64,000 bases of DNA, from positions 26,179,762 through 26,243,761 of the forward strand of contig NC_035447.2 in the NCBI RefSeq assembly GCF_002127325.2, read 5' to 3'. The stretch is from Helianthus annuus (taxonomy: Eukaryota > Streptophyta > Magnoliopsida > Asterales > Asteraceae). The notes below the pieces were generated by a model, which worked only from the letters and a program-made list of their open reading frames with translations, did no database searches and had not been told where the DNA came from. Both the position numbers and the translations under genes were made by a program. Below are positions 1 through 10,170 of this stretch, piece after piece; position 1 is the stretch's first letter; every line of letters begins with the position of its first letter.

Positions 1-486
1 CATCTTGGTCAATGATGATAGACATTGACTCGGGGCACAACAACTTTACGTCAACAGTTTCGGTATCGACAGTTTAGTGAGCTTACAGATGGGGTAGCTC
101 CCCATAACGTGATTATAAATGGTATATCTAAACAACTTACGTTTTCGAAAACTAAAACTGGACAACTCGTGAACTCGCCAACTTTATGTTGACACCCTAC
201 TGCATGCTTTGCAGGTTGCTCGAAACAGTTTAGGTCGGACATTGCAATCGGCTGGAGTGCGTGGTTTGTAAGTTTCACAATTAATAAACTTGTGGTTTTA
301 AATTACGATATGCTTCCCTTTCCTTTCTGCTGCGAACTTAAACTATGTTTTGAAAAATTCAAATTGGTCGCTAATTATATCCTTATTTGTGACAATAACT
401 AATCCATTCAAAATAATAGTGGCTATGATCCAGGTCATCACATGCCTCGCGGTAATACTCCGCGGGTGGATGTTGAGGGTGTGACA
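1..486 (+). mobile_element. 3' end of a chromovirus-type LTR (partial)
   Basis: The stretch ends in GGTGTGACA at 478-486. It is preceded by a GCGGTAATAC motif and a TGCTTCC...TTTCTGCTGCG motif in the same order as the end of the solo LTR at 38.7-38.85 kb. It is therefore read as the 3' end of a plus-oriented Ty3/gypsy LTR whose start lies left of the window. No coding sequence is seen. The identity is by motif order only and is moderate to weak. Confidence 0.4.
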
Positions 487-728
487 CTAACATTTCAAAG
501 CAGGAAAGCATGGACTAGCTTAAAAAGAATGCACCCTATCCAGTCAAAAACTTCTATGTTTTCCAAAATTAGGATGCACAGAAACTCTTGGCAAAAGTTA
601 CAAAAGTAAAAAAGATTCTAGCAGATCCAAGCATCAAGGTCACCCCTCCAAATTGGAAGCATGACAGTAAAAGAAAGCCAACCCAGAAGAGGCTGCAAAG
701 ACCTTTAAAACGAAGTAGGAGATGATAT

Positions 729-1287
729 ATGTTGATTGGGCTCCTAAAAGCTCAACTACAAGGTGGAAGGAGTCAACTCTACCAAGATATTACATGGACT
801 ACTTGGATACAAGAAAGAAAAAATCATGATAAATATCCACCAAGACCAAACCGGGAGAATACAGAGATCTACGTTGCTGAAAAAAAGGAGCGTACTGTTT
901 TTCCATTTAAACCCCAGGAAATCTTCTCCTACAATCCCAAGATCATGGAATGTTACATGAAAAACTTAAAAGAGAAACATGGTTATCCTAGGTGGATTGT
1001 GGATAATGATGAAGAGGAGAAACTACTGCTAGTAAACTGTATTCCTGATGCTACACATGTCTTTACCAACCAAACTATAGGAAGTTACACAGTTGCTTTG
1101 GAGGAATTCTCCAAAAGAAGATCCACAAGATCTATCACATCAATCAGTGGCTCCCACTAAGGTCTTAGACTTGCCTTACATCCTCCCTAACCTAAGGATT
1201 GTGAGATGGAAAGCAATGAAGGACTCTAATGATGTTGAGATCTTTAAAGAAGATGGATCTAGAACCCAAGTGGATGCGTATAAAGTT
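729..1287 (+). pseudogene. Degraded coding remnant, family not recognised
   Basis: A 143-codon open frame (729-1160) overlaps another at 1093-1290, and a third frame runs through 690-830. The translation has ordinary, non-repetitive composition, with segments such as VFPFKPQEIFSYNPKIMECY and KHGYPRWIVDND. Reading continues by switching frames, as expected of a decayed protein gene. A purine-rich tract, a TATATATA-like box near 2642 and a leader-like stretch follow about 1 kb downstream. An old retroelement or pararetroviral remnant is possible, but no diagnostic motif (RT, protease, zinc knuckle) is visible. The function is unknown. Confidence 0.3.
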
Positions 1288-1584
1288 TAAAGTTTGAGCC
1301 CAGAAGACACCAATGTCATTCTTGATCTTTAAATGGAAAAAAAGGATGATGCTCGATAATGATCAAGCTCAGAATCTGCAACTTGGTATCAAAGGCATGA
1401 TCATGGAGAGACTGGAGGGCTCCATCAAATAAAAGAATAAAAGACAAGCATTAATAAGAGAGATTTTGGTATCAGCGGAGCAGATTATGGGGAGATTGTT
1501 AGGTTATGTAAGGTCTACTGATAATGAAAGCCAAGACCCAAAGGAACCATCTTCCCTGCCTGATGGAATAAGTTGAAGTACAGT

Positions 1585-2259
1585 TAGGGATGGCAAAAAA
1601 GCTCAAGCCCGACGGGTATACCCGAAACCCAAAAAACACAGGCCGGGTATACCCGAACCCAGTGGGTATGGGCCGGGTACGGGCTTAAAAAAGAAAAAAA
1701 TCGGGTACAGGTACGGGTATGGGATTTAGTGATACCCGCCCGATACCCGACCCATTTACCCGAAAGTATCATATTATAGATTTCCATATATATAAACTTA
1801 GTACATATACTTATTACCTTTTCTATAGTCATATGTGGATATGTATTTGATAAGTGTTTAGTGAGCATATAACTTAGTTTTGAGCATGTATATTAGATAT
1901 GGAAGCTATCACCCTTTATTATGTGAATGTTTATGCAATTAGGTGGCCTCCATAGAATTACTTAATTAAGTAATCGTTTTGGTTTAGTTTGATATATGTG
2001 GTCTGAATATGATATGTAAGTTATTAATCATATTTTCATTTGTTATAGTCATTAAAACAGTAAATTATATAAACATCAAAGTAAAAATTGCACATTTGTC
2101 CCAACGGGTATTTTTAAGAAATTAACGGGTATTCCCGATACTCGCGGGTATGCCCGATACCCGACGGGTAATGGGCCGGGTATGGGACAAAAAATTACAA
2201 CTGGGTACGGGCCTGGGATTACCAATACCCGGCCCAAGCCCGGCCCATTGCCATTCCTA
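1585..2259. mobile_element. Non-autonomous hAT element (675 bp)
   Basis: The ends form a 12-bp inverted repeat, TAGGGATGGCAA at 1585 and its near-complement TTGCCATTCCTA ending at 2259. They are flanked by a perfect 8-bp direct repeat AGTACAGT at 1577-1584 and 2260-2267. An 8-bp target duplication with this terminus is typical of hAT transposons. The interior has many GGGTATACCCG-type motifs near both ends and no transposase, so this is a miniature non-autonomous copy. It splits the decayed sequence around 0.5-2.8 kb and is younger than it. Confidence 0.85.
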
Positions 2260-2267
2260 AGTACAGT

Positions 2268-4332
2268 TACAAGTCTAGAAGTTTCCCCCCTTCAAGACTT
2301 CTCAAACAACTACCTAAACTAAACTACTAGAACATAACTGCTGATTAAACAAAGATGAAGACAAAGTACAAAGTGTTGGATTGCTAAAGTGTTGGGCCAA
2401 CAAGTCAACAAAGTCAAGGATGAAAACCAAAAGACAAAGTCAAACAAGACTAGAAGTATTGGATTCCAAAAGTGCTAGTTGTTTTGAGAATTCAACTGTT
2501 TTCTCTTTATTCACAATAGTTTTAATGTAACAATGTCTGTGGTAACTATCAAGTAGCAGTCTTGCATAACTGCTGACAACTACATTTTTAATGAGTTGTA
2601 GGGGTTGCTTTTATGGTGATATTACCAGTAGTTCTCTTCTTTTATATATAGTTCTTATGTCAATGTAATAGTTAACACATAGAGCCAAAAGACATAAGAA
2701 ATAAGTGAGAGAGAGCACGTGGTAGGGGAGTAAACATTCTAAATTCAATGAAATCATTATGTAGTCATTCCCAAATTAAGTGTTGTTGTTGATGATGTGT
2801 TTATTTTAACTTTTTAATTGAATTTCCATTTTGTTGAATTGTTTAATAAAAAACACATACACTGCACACTCTTAGATCCACGGTAAAATAAATGCGTATT
2901 ACAAAATATAAAAAAAAGAAGTTTCCTTACAATGGTTTAATTATACAATAAATTGTCACATGTAATTTTAAAAATAAAGTCATGATATGCCCAAAACGAA
3001 ATTGATATGGTTTTTACAATGACATAAATCATATACATGAATACCAATACCATATACCAATGTTGCTCCATCGTATCCATTTAGTTCATTATGATAATAC
3101 AATACTAGGTATAATTTATGATAAAATATACTTTATATTGGTTACAACTCTAGTTCTACTTATTTACATGAGAATAGTGAGGAAAATACTAAATGTGTAT
3201 TAAATTTTGTTTTATTGTAGTTAATGTACGCAAGTTATTATAGAATAAAATTATATGATAATTGAAATACTATTAAAAAAATAAATGAGTTAAAATATAT
3301 ATTATTTTAATGTAAGAGGTGAAACTGAATTTAATTAAAGGTTTCAATAGTTAAAAAAAATTGTAATATTCTTGCATATTACTATAAATAAAAGTTGCAA
3401 TTTGTATATCTTTTAAGAAGACCTAATCACTATAACTTTTTAACAAGTTAGAAATGCTATTATGTTTATAACCCTTGAAAGCTAGAAAAACTCAAAAATA
3501 AAAGTGAGCTTAGAATCATGTTTTAATCTCTTTCTTTTTCGTCTTTTCCAATTCCATTAATGAACATGCGATATGCTTTTTTTCTAGTGAAGTTTTATAA
3601 CTTAAATACACAATTTTGTTTGGGCAAATTTGATTTCAATAATCTCAACTTTCTCAATTTGGCCGATAATAATCCCAACTCAGTTATTGGCCGATAATAA
3701 TCAGAACTGGTCCACTTTTGGCCGATAATAGTCCGCCTTTAAAATAGCTTAACGAATTTTGCAAAACATATAATCATATATAACTTTAGGGAAATGTTAA
3801 GTTTTTCATCAAATTTTGCATATATTTCTTATGAGCAGAAGAAAGTGAAGATAAAAAAAGAATGATTAAATATTACTTAATTAAATAGAAATAAATACGA
3901 GGAATCAAATGTAGGGTTTGTAAAAGGTAAACAAGTTTTATGGATAAACATATATTTTTTCGTAAAATTATTTGAGTGAAGACGAGAATTCCAATATATT
4001 TGAATGCTCTTATATGTTGAACTAAGAAAGAAAAGAACATTTTTCAACATAAAGTGATATGCTAATAGCAAAAACTCCAAGACATAGTTGAAAAGAATGC
4101 ACATCTGATTTTTATCTTTATCCTTATAAGTAACTAAGAAATACATATATCCTAAAATATTAAAGATTTAAGAAAAAACACCCCACATTTCATTTGATAT
4201 AATGATATGGAATAAGTAGAGTATTGTTATATTTACCAATTAACTATAGCAATTGATAAAACTATTTGAATAAGGAAAAAGCATATCAACTCCAATCTCT
4301 TAAATTATATGAGACACCAAACGGGGTGTGTA
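2268..4332. other. AT-rich intergenic DNA without a recognised gene
   Basis: No supported coding sequence is seen. A TATATATAG box at about 2642-2650 is followed by a leader-like, GA-rich stretch and may be the promoter of the decayed unit to the left. Three copies of a GGCCGATAATA motif occur at about 3660-3730, spaced 30-40 bp apart, as a short repeat fragment of unknown family. The rest is low-complexity AT-rich sequence. Confidence 0.5.
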
Positions 4333-4533
4333 TAATGATGTAAACGAGTCGAGTCGATTCAGATCCAGCTCGAGCTCGGCTAGAACTCAATTCGTGCTCG
4401 GCTCGAGTTCGAATTTTAAATCAAGCTGAAACTTGAGGCTCGAGCTCGGCTCAATTTAATAATCACGAAATTTACTAATTAAAAAGCTCTTAAAGAAGAC
4501 ATATGGTCATAATTGCAATGTAATTTAAATAAA

Positions 4534-4913
4534 GGGAAATTTACGAAAATGTCATTTGACCAACGTTCTTTACGAAAATGTCACGTTCATGCGTTCGTGG
4601 ACGGACTCCTCCACATGGGAGGAGTCTGTGCGTCACCTTGAAGAGTCCATGAATGAGGAGCTGACATGTGTCCTTTCAAATGTTGAAGAGTTCATCCCCG
4701 ACGCATCCCATGCCTCCCCGACGCATCCCATGCCCTCTCCGACGCATCACATGCCTCCCTGGCGCCTCCCATGCCCTCCCCGACGCATCCCATGCCTCCC
4801 CGACGCATCCCTTGCATCCGGACGCATCCCATGTGGAGGAGTCCATCCACGGACACATGAACGTGACATTTTCGTAAAGAACGTTGGTCAAATGACATTT
4901 TCGTAAATTTCCC
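4534..4913. mobile_element. Mutator-like miniature element with long inverted repeats, nested
   Basis: The element begins GGGAAATTTACGAAAATG and ends with its complement. The inverted repeat runs about 80-90 bp on each side with few mismatches. Flanks TTAAATAAA (4525-4533) and TTAAACAAA (4914-4922) match at 8 of 9 positions, which fits the 9-bp duplication of Mutator-like elements. The interior is a short tandem array. Open frames across it come from the repeats and are not genes. Confidence 0.75.
4692..4832. repeat. About 20-bp tandem array inside the nested element
   Basis: About seven imperfect copies of a unit like CCCCGACGCATCCCATGCCT are present. Some copies carry CACATG or GGCGCC variants. 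The array fills the loop between the long inverted arms of the Mutator-like element. Confidence 0.8.
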
Positions 4914-5403
4914 TTAAACAAACGGCTAAATATGTCTTTTTATAGGGGAGATACTCCCTTAGTTTTTATCTTTTAAGCAATGTGGGACAAAAAACTGAAG
5001 GATGTAAAGGTTAACTTTTGCCTTTGCAATTAATCATTTACTAGCTTAAGCCTTCGTCATCTTCTATTTTGAAAATTTTAGTCTAGTCTCATGGTTCATT
5101 TTCTTGAATTCATTCTCAAGCCAAACAAGTTGTGACTATATTTATATATATGGTAAGCCTTATCGAGCCCACGAGCTTACGAGCCGAGCCAGGCCTAGCT
5201 CGAGCTCGGCTCGTTTACAAATCGAGGCGAGCCAAGCTGGCTCGTTTACAACCGAGCTAAATACGAGCTGAGCTTTTTTCAAACAAGTTTCGAGTAAGCT
5301 ACGAGCCACGAGTTTTTTTAACACCCTAGATGTGTAAAACAATTTGTAATGAATATTTATTTGAAGCACAAACCAACAAATTGAATTATTGGCCATTTTG
5401 GTG

Positions 5404-5410
5404 TATAAAA
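5404..5410 (+). promoter_or_regulatory. TATA box of the glycosyltransferase gene
   Basis: TATAAAA lies 79 nt upstream of the ATG at 5489. That would put transcription start near 5435 and leave a leader of about 55 nt. The hAT-like element ends at 5328, so the native proximal promoter is very short. Confidence 0.6.
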
Positions 5411-5488
5411 GTTAGCTCAGAATCAATCACAGAAGCCTTCAATACTCATTAACAACTACGAAAAAAAATTCAGCTTCTGTTTGAAATC

Positions 5489-7844
5489 ATGTCAACCACA
5501 AAACCTCATGTTCTCATAATGCCTTATCCTGCACAAGGTCATGTGATTCCTATAATGGAGCTTGCTCATTATTTAGTCAAGGAAGGAGTCAAAGTTACTT
5601 TCATAAACACAGAGGTCACACACAAGCTAGTCACAAGCAACTGGTTAAACGAAGATGGATTTGGGGATCTAATGCAAATGGTCTCGATCCCTGATGGGTT
5701 AGAACCATGGGAAGACAGGAGTGACCTTTGTAAGTTGACATTGTCAATGTTACAAACCATGCCTAGCAAGCTGGAACAACTTATACAGACGATTAACAAA
5801 GAAGAAAGCAACAAAATCACGTGTGTTATTGCTGATGGCTGCATGGGATGGGCTGTAGGAGTTGTAAAGAAGATGGGAATTCGAAATGCAGCCTTCTGGT
5901 CTGCCTCAGTTGCTACATTGGCCTCCACTTTGTGCATTCAGAAATTAATCGATGATGGTATTATAAACGAGAACGGTGAGACGAGTATGATTATAATAAT
6001 TCCCTAATAGATTTTTTTTTTGTGAAATTAGGGTGTTTAGGAACGAGTCTGGTACTTTTAGGTGCTTTTTTGGAACTTCATGTATTTTTAGGCCGTTTGC
6101 TACCGCTATATGAAAGGACTTGTAGTCTAAAAATATCAAGGTGTTATAGAAATGTGTCCCTCCCCATAAGATGGAAGGTTCACTTCCCATAGTAGATAAC
6201 AATGTAGATCTGTGAGTAGGATTAGAATGTGGGTGTGTTTAGCGTGTAAAATATAGTTTGCTACGCCTATAAGCGAACTTGGCAAGTGGGCTAAGGTGGT
6301 AAGTGAAATATGTAGAATTTTCACCAAACTTAACCAGTTATATTTCATCAAAGTCTATGGATTTCACCTGCCACCCAAGTGAACTTGCCGAGTTTGCTTA
6401 TAGCGGGCACTGAATTGAAGTACAAAAAAGTTACAGAAAGCATCTAGAAATAACATGGTTGTAAAACAAGGTTTACAAGGCCGAGTACTCTCCGAGTAGT
6501 CACTACAAGGTAGGCTGCCGAGGCGACTTTCTTCGACTCCGCCTAATTACTCGGAGTCGGTCAAAAGCGGTCAACCTCGGTTAGAATTGGATCTAGTAGG
6601 TCAACTCGGGCCTAGTTTGACTTAAATAATAATAAAACATAATTTCTAAGCCTATCATATTAAAGAATGAATATCATTTTCATGTATTTTGTTATAAATA
6701 TTAGTAAATTTATGTTATTTGACATATATTTAATCTCCAAAAAGTATTTTCTTTGTAATTTTACATGTCCGAGTACTTCCCGAGTACTCTCCGCCTAGAC
6801 CGAGTACTCTCAACTCCCCAGTCTACCGACTAGGGAGCGCCTAGCGACTTTTGCAACCATGAGAAATATTAGTGTCATTTCTAATAATATGTGTAGATGA
6901 TCCATTTAATCTTTCATGAACCATGTATAGTAGGAATTCCTCTAAACGGACAGATGATTCAGATATCAGAAACCATGCCACCAATAAAACCAGAGAACCT
7001 TGTATGGGCGGGTTTTAATGACGTGGCTACTGTAGAAGCCATCTTCAAATTGCTAGTAGACACTAAAGATACTTACAGGATGACAGAAAGGTTTATATGC
7101 AACTCGACTACCGAGTTGGAGCCTTCAGCATTTAACCTGTACCCACAGCTGCTACCGATAGGCCCGCTCTTGGCAAGCAACCGACTTGCTTACCAAGCAG
7201 GACACTTCTGGCAAGAAGACCCCTCTTGCTTAGCATGGCTTGATCAAAAACCAGAAAGGTCAGTCATTTATATTGCATTTGGGAGTTTCACTATTTTCAA
7301 CCAAACTCAATTTGAAGAACTCGCGCATGGTCTTGAACTTAGCAACAAACCATTTTTGTGGGTAGTGCGGCTCGATCTGACCAAAGAGAGTACTATAACT
7401 GCTTTCCTAGACGGTTTCATGGACCGAGTGGGGTCTCGTGGAAGGATTGTGAGCTGGGCACCTCAACAGAAGGTCTTAGCTCATCCTTCCATAACTTGTT
7501 TTATAAGTCACTGTGGTTGGAATTCTACTTTAGAGGGCGTGACAAACGGACTCCCTTTTTTGTGTTGGCCATACTTTGCTGATCAGTTTTATAACGAGAC
7601 TTACATTTGTGACATATGGAAGATCGGGTTAGGGTTTAAGAAAGATAAAAATGGTATCGTCAATAGAGGAGAAATAAAAGAGAAGGTGGAACAACTACTC
7701 GGTGACAAAACATTTAGAGATATGGCCTTGGATATTAAAAAAAAGGTGACAAGTACGGTTCAAGAAGGCGGTCGCTCACATCAAAATCTTAGCAGTTTTA
7801 TCGAGTGGATATATGAGGAAGACATATTCCAAGGATCAACCTAA
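5489..7844 (+). CDS. UDP-glycosyltransferase family 1 (UGT83A-like), two exons
   Basis: This predicted cytosolic enzyme transfers a sugar from a UDP-sugar to a small-molecule acceptor. Exon 1 is 5489-5975, the intron 5976-6933 (GT-AG) and exon 2 6934-7844; the joined CDS encodes 465 residues, normal for the family. The catalytic His lies in PAQGHV (His18), with a probable partner Asp116 in VIADGCMGW. The 44-residue PSPG sugar-donor box spans residues 337-380, from WAPQ through HCGWNSTLEG to FADQ. The final Gln is usual in UDP-glucose users. The N-terminus, IDDG at the exon junction and ICNS..ELE resemble the UGT83A group, so that assignment is inference. The acceptor is unknown. An AATAAA lies 70 nt past the stop. 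The frame is intact, and a miniature element sits in the intron. Confidence 0.9.
6253..6412. repeat. Imperfect inverted repeat in the glycosyltransferase intron
   Basis: Arms CTATAAGCGAACTTGGCAAG and a near-complement CTTGCCGAGTTTGCTTATAG flank a loop of roughly 100 bp. It is probably a decayed miniature element. No clear target duplication was found. Confidence 0.5.
6454..6861. mobile_element. Miniature hAT-like element in the glycosyltransferase intron
   Basis: The ends are CATGGTTGTAAAA and the complement of CATGGTTGCAAAA. Flanks AGAAATAA (6446-6453) and AGAAATAT (6862-6869) match at 7 of 8 positions. The subterminal parts carry repeated CCGAGTACTC motifs. There is no coding capacity. It ends about 70 bp before the 3' splice site. 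Confidence 0.6.
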
Positions 7845-7913
7845 TTCTATGTGAAGATGGATATCCAAAACAACATTGGCTAGGGGTATAGCTTGACGTG
7901 TTGGCCAATTTAA

Positions 7914-7919
7914 AATAAA
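7914..7919 (+). terminator. Candidate polyadenylation signal
   Basis: AATAAA lies 70 nt downstream of the glycosyltransferase stop codon, in a T/A-rich 3' region. Plant poly(A) signals are loose, so this is only a candidate. Confidence 0.45.
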
Positions 7920-8109
7920 AACTGTGTCGATGATTGAGTAGAAGTATAAGATTAGGAAGCGTTTTTATTTATTATTTAGGAGTACGTTATGACCATGTTT
8001 ATTTACTATCGTTTTAAACTGTTCGTTTGTCAGTGTCGTATCCGGGATTCTGCATCAAAATACAAATGTGGACATCTTTAAAACCTACACGTGATCTATG
8101 ACTTGTTTT

Positions 8110-8110
<1 letters not shown>

Positions 8111-8147
<37 letters not shown>
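8111..8147. repeat. Homopolymer of 37 T
   Basis: The run is uninterrupted. It ends about 15 bp before the Harbinger-like element. It may be the tail of a retroposed sequence on the minus strand, but no body was recognised. Confidence 0.8.
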
Positions 8148-8153
<6 letters not shown>

Positions 8154-8164
8154 ATAGATCATAA

Positions 8165-9147
8165 GAGGGCGTTTGGTTCGCGTAATGATTTGGAATTAGA
8201 ATTGGAATTTGTACGTATAGGAATTAGAATTTGAGGAATTGGATTTGGAATTGGAAATTGTTGGAATTAGAATCTCAATTCCATTTTTTGTTGTGTTTGG
8301 TTGTCAAATGAATTGGAATCCATCACTCCAGCACCCACAACCACCGGTTCGGGTCGAAAAGGTACGGGTCGAAACGGTTCGCGTCGAAACGGTTCGGGTC
8401 GAAGCGGTTCGATTCGAAACGGTACTGGTCGAAACGGTTCGCGTCAAAATTGTTCGATTCGAAACGGTTTGGGTCAAAACGGTACATGTCGAAATGGTAC
8501 GGGTCGAAACGGTATGCGTCGAAACGATTCGCGTCAAAACGGTTCGATTCGAAACGGTACGGGTCGAAACGGTTCGCGTCGAAACGGTATGCATCGAAAT
8601 GATTCGCGTCAAAACGGTTCGATTCGAAACGGTACGGGTCGAAACGGTATGCGTCGAAACGATTTGCGTCAAAACGGTTCGATTCGAAACGGTTCGATTC
8701 GAAACGGTTCGCGTCGAAACGGTACGCGTCAAAACGTGCATCGAAACGGTTCGATTCGAAACAGTTCGCGTCGAAACGGTTCACGTCGAAACGGTACGGG
8801 TCGAAACCGTTCGCGTCGAAAAGGTACGAGTCGAAACCGTTCGCGTCAAATCAGTTAGGATCGAAACTAGTATGGGTCGAAACGGTACGGGTTGAAACGG
8901 TGCGGGTCGAAACGGTCGAAGATTCCAATGAATTTACTTTAATTCCTTCACATATAGGAAGGATCTTGAATTCTTTTAGTTAAAGGAATTTGAAGGAATT
9001 CATGTCTAATTCCAATTCCATTGTCAACCAAACACATAAATATTGGAATTGGGATTCCAATTCCATCAAATTATCAAATTCTGTGAACCAAACATCTTAA
9101 GAGATGGAATTCAAATTCCATTAAATTCCTGTGAACCAAACGTCCCC
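8165..9147. mobile_element. PIF/Harbinger-like miniature element with minisatellite core
   Basis: The ends are GAGGGCGTTTGGTTC and the complement of GGGGACGTTTGGTTC, flanked by TAA on both sides (8162-8164 and 9148-9150). The 3-bp TAA duplication and GTTTGGTT terminus are typical of PIF/Harbinger elements. About 170 bp at the left and 220 bp at the right are built of GGAATTxGAATT motifs in inverted orientation. The middle is a 15-bp minisatellite. No transposase is present. Confidence 0.8.
8345..8920. repeat. 15-bp minisatellite, about 38 copies
   Basis: The unit is close to GGTTCGCGTCGAAAC, with variants GGTACGGGTCGAAAC, GGTTCGATTCGAAAC and GGTATGCGTCGAAAC. Because 15 is divisible by three, several frames on both strands stay open for 145-218 codons. 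They yield pentapeptide repeats (VETVR, NGSRR, RFDAN) that are not evidence of a gene. Variant units recur in blocks of 60-75 bp, which indicates higher-order amplification. Confidence 0.9.
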
Positions 9148-9397
9148 TAAGTTTCTCTTCATTTCATCACTAACTAGTTAAGTATTTAATCCATTTTTTT
9201 CATCAATAAATTAACTAAAATACAGAAATATTGTCAGTACTACAGTATGTAAAGTTATGACTCCTCACTAGGTAACATCCAAGTACTCCAACCATTTCAA
9301 TAAAGTTCCATGGACCAGTGTTAGCCTTCATGGATCCTTTTCACATTGACATATGAATAAACGTGGCCATTATTGCTAGTTGTTTAAAGGTCACATG

Positions 9398-9757
9398 TTT
9401 TTTTTTTTTTTTTTTTTTTTTTTTGAGCATTAAACTTTATTCACAAAGACAACCAACCAGACCACAACCACAAAGGAAGCAAGGGCCTGCCCCAAACAAA
9501 ACAAATGAACACCATTTGGACCACACGAAAGATAAACATATTTTAGACCTGTTTTTATATTATAAGAAACTAATCGACTTAACGTCTTCAATAACTTCTT
9601 CTATCTTGATACATTTGGTCAGATGAAGTTTTTTCATTCCTAGCTATCCAAATCTTTCAACAGACAATCATTATAAATTTATAATCCCATAGAAAGCTTC
9701 TCTTTCTTGGACACCTAGCCCAACAAACCTATGCATTTCAGCCACATCCCTAACCTA
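9398..9757 (-). mobile_element. 5'-truncated LINE-like 3' end
   Basis: A run of 27 T at 9398-9424 is a poly(A) tail on the minus strand. About 150-330 bp upstream in that orientation, the broken translation includes WDYKFIMIVC and KIWIARNEK. These resemble the C-terminal IW.ARNE region of plant LINE reverse transcriptases. Stops and frame changes show decay. The 5' limit and target duplication are not resolved. Confidence 0.4.
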
Positions 9758-10170
9758 GCCCACAGTGGGTGCCAATAAGAACTTCTTTTGAGGATAATAA
9801 GTGTGTGTATGAAGTGGGAGAGTAAGAGAGCGATCCTTAAACATGTAAATGAAGTTCTCTATTTATAGCCGAAGAGAGTTGTAATGGAGGTGGGCTGATA
9901 GTCCTTGGGCCTGACGTCGACAATAAAGAATATCCGGTTTGTCTCCTTAAACACAACCGTTAGTGTTTGCACGTGAAAGGGGAGCTGGCGCACGTTGAAT
10001 GGATCTACGTGTCCTACTATTGTCCTTGTTATTGGGTCTGTCATCAACGTTTAAATGGAGATCATGGTGCAGTGGTCAGCATGATTACACATCGTCAGTG
10101 TCCTTATATACTTCTTGTCTCCTGTATGATTACACATCGTGAGGCATTGTCGGACACAGCCTGCCGTGCG
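9758..10170 (-). mobile_element. Tat/Ogre-type LTR remnant with primer-binding site
   Basis: On the minus strand TGGCACCCACTGTGGGC (9758-9774) closely resembles the primer-binding site of Tat-lineage Ty3/gypsy elements. The adjacent DNA to the right contains TATAAATA (9860-9867, minus), about 85 bp before the LTR end, as expected of a promoter in an LTR. No internal coding region of this element is seen; the neighbouring LINE fragment takes its place. The outer LTR border is uncertain. Confidence 0.4.

Larger units (their letters stand above)
4333..5328. mobile_element. hAT-like element hosting a nested Mutator-like element
   Basis: The left end reads TAATGATGTAAACGAG. The right end is the complement of TAGGGTGTTAAA. 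Both ends are packed with CTCGAGCTCGGCTCG motifs in inverted arrangement. The flanks GGTGTGTA (4325-4332) and GATGTGTA (5329-5336) match at 7 of 8 positions, which fits an old 8-bp target duplication. There is no transposase. Its right border is only about 75 bp upstream of the glycosyltransferase TATA box. Confidence 0.55.

Noticed and set aside
5569..5937. 122-codon antisense ORF in glycosyltransferase exon 1
   Set aside because: It is a shadow of the sense coding frame with no features of its own.
8239..8895. Long open frames of 145-218 codons on both strands
   Set aside because: They follow a 15-bp tandem repeat inside a miniature transposon. The period, not selection, keeps them open.
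9247..9397. Possible target duplication of the LINE remnant near TCACATG
   Set aside because: No matching repeat was found at a plausible 5' border.
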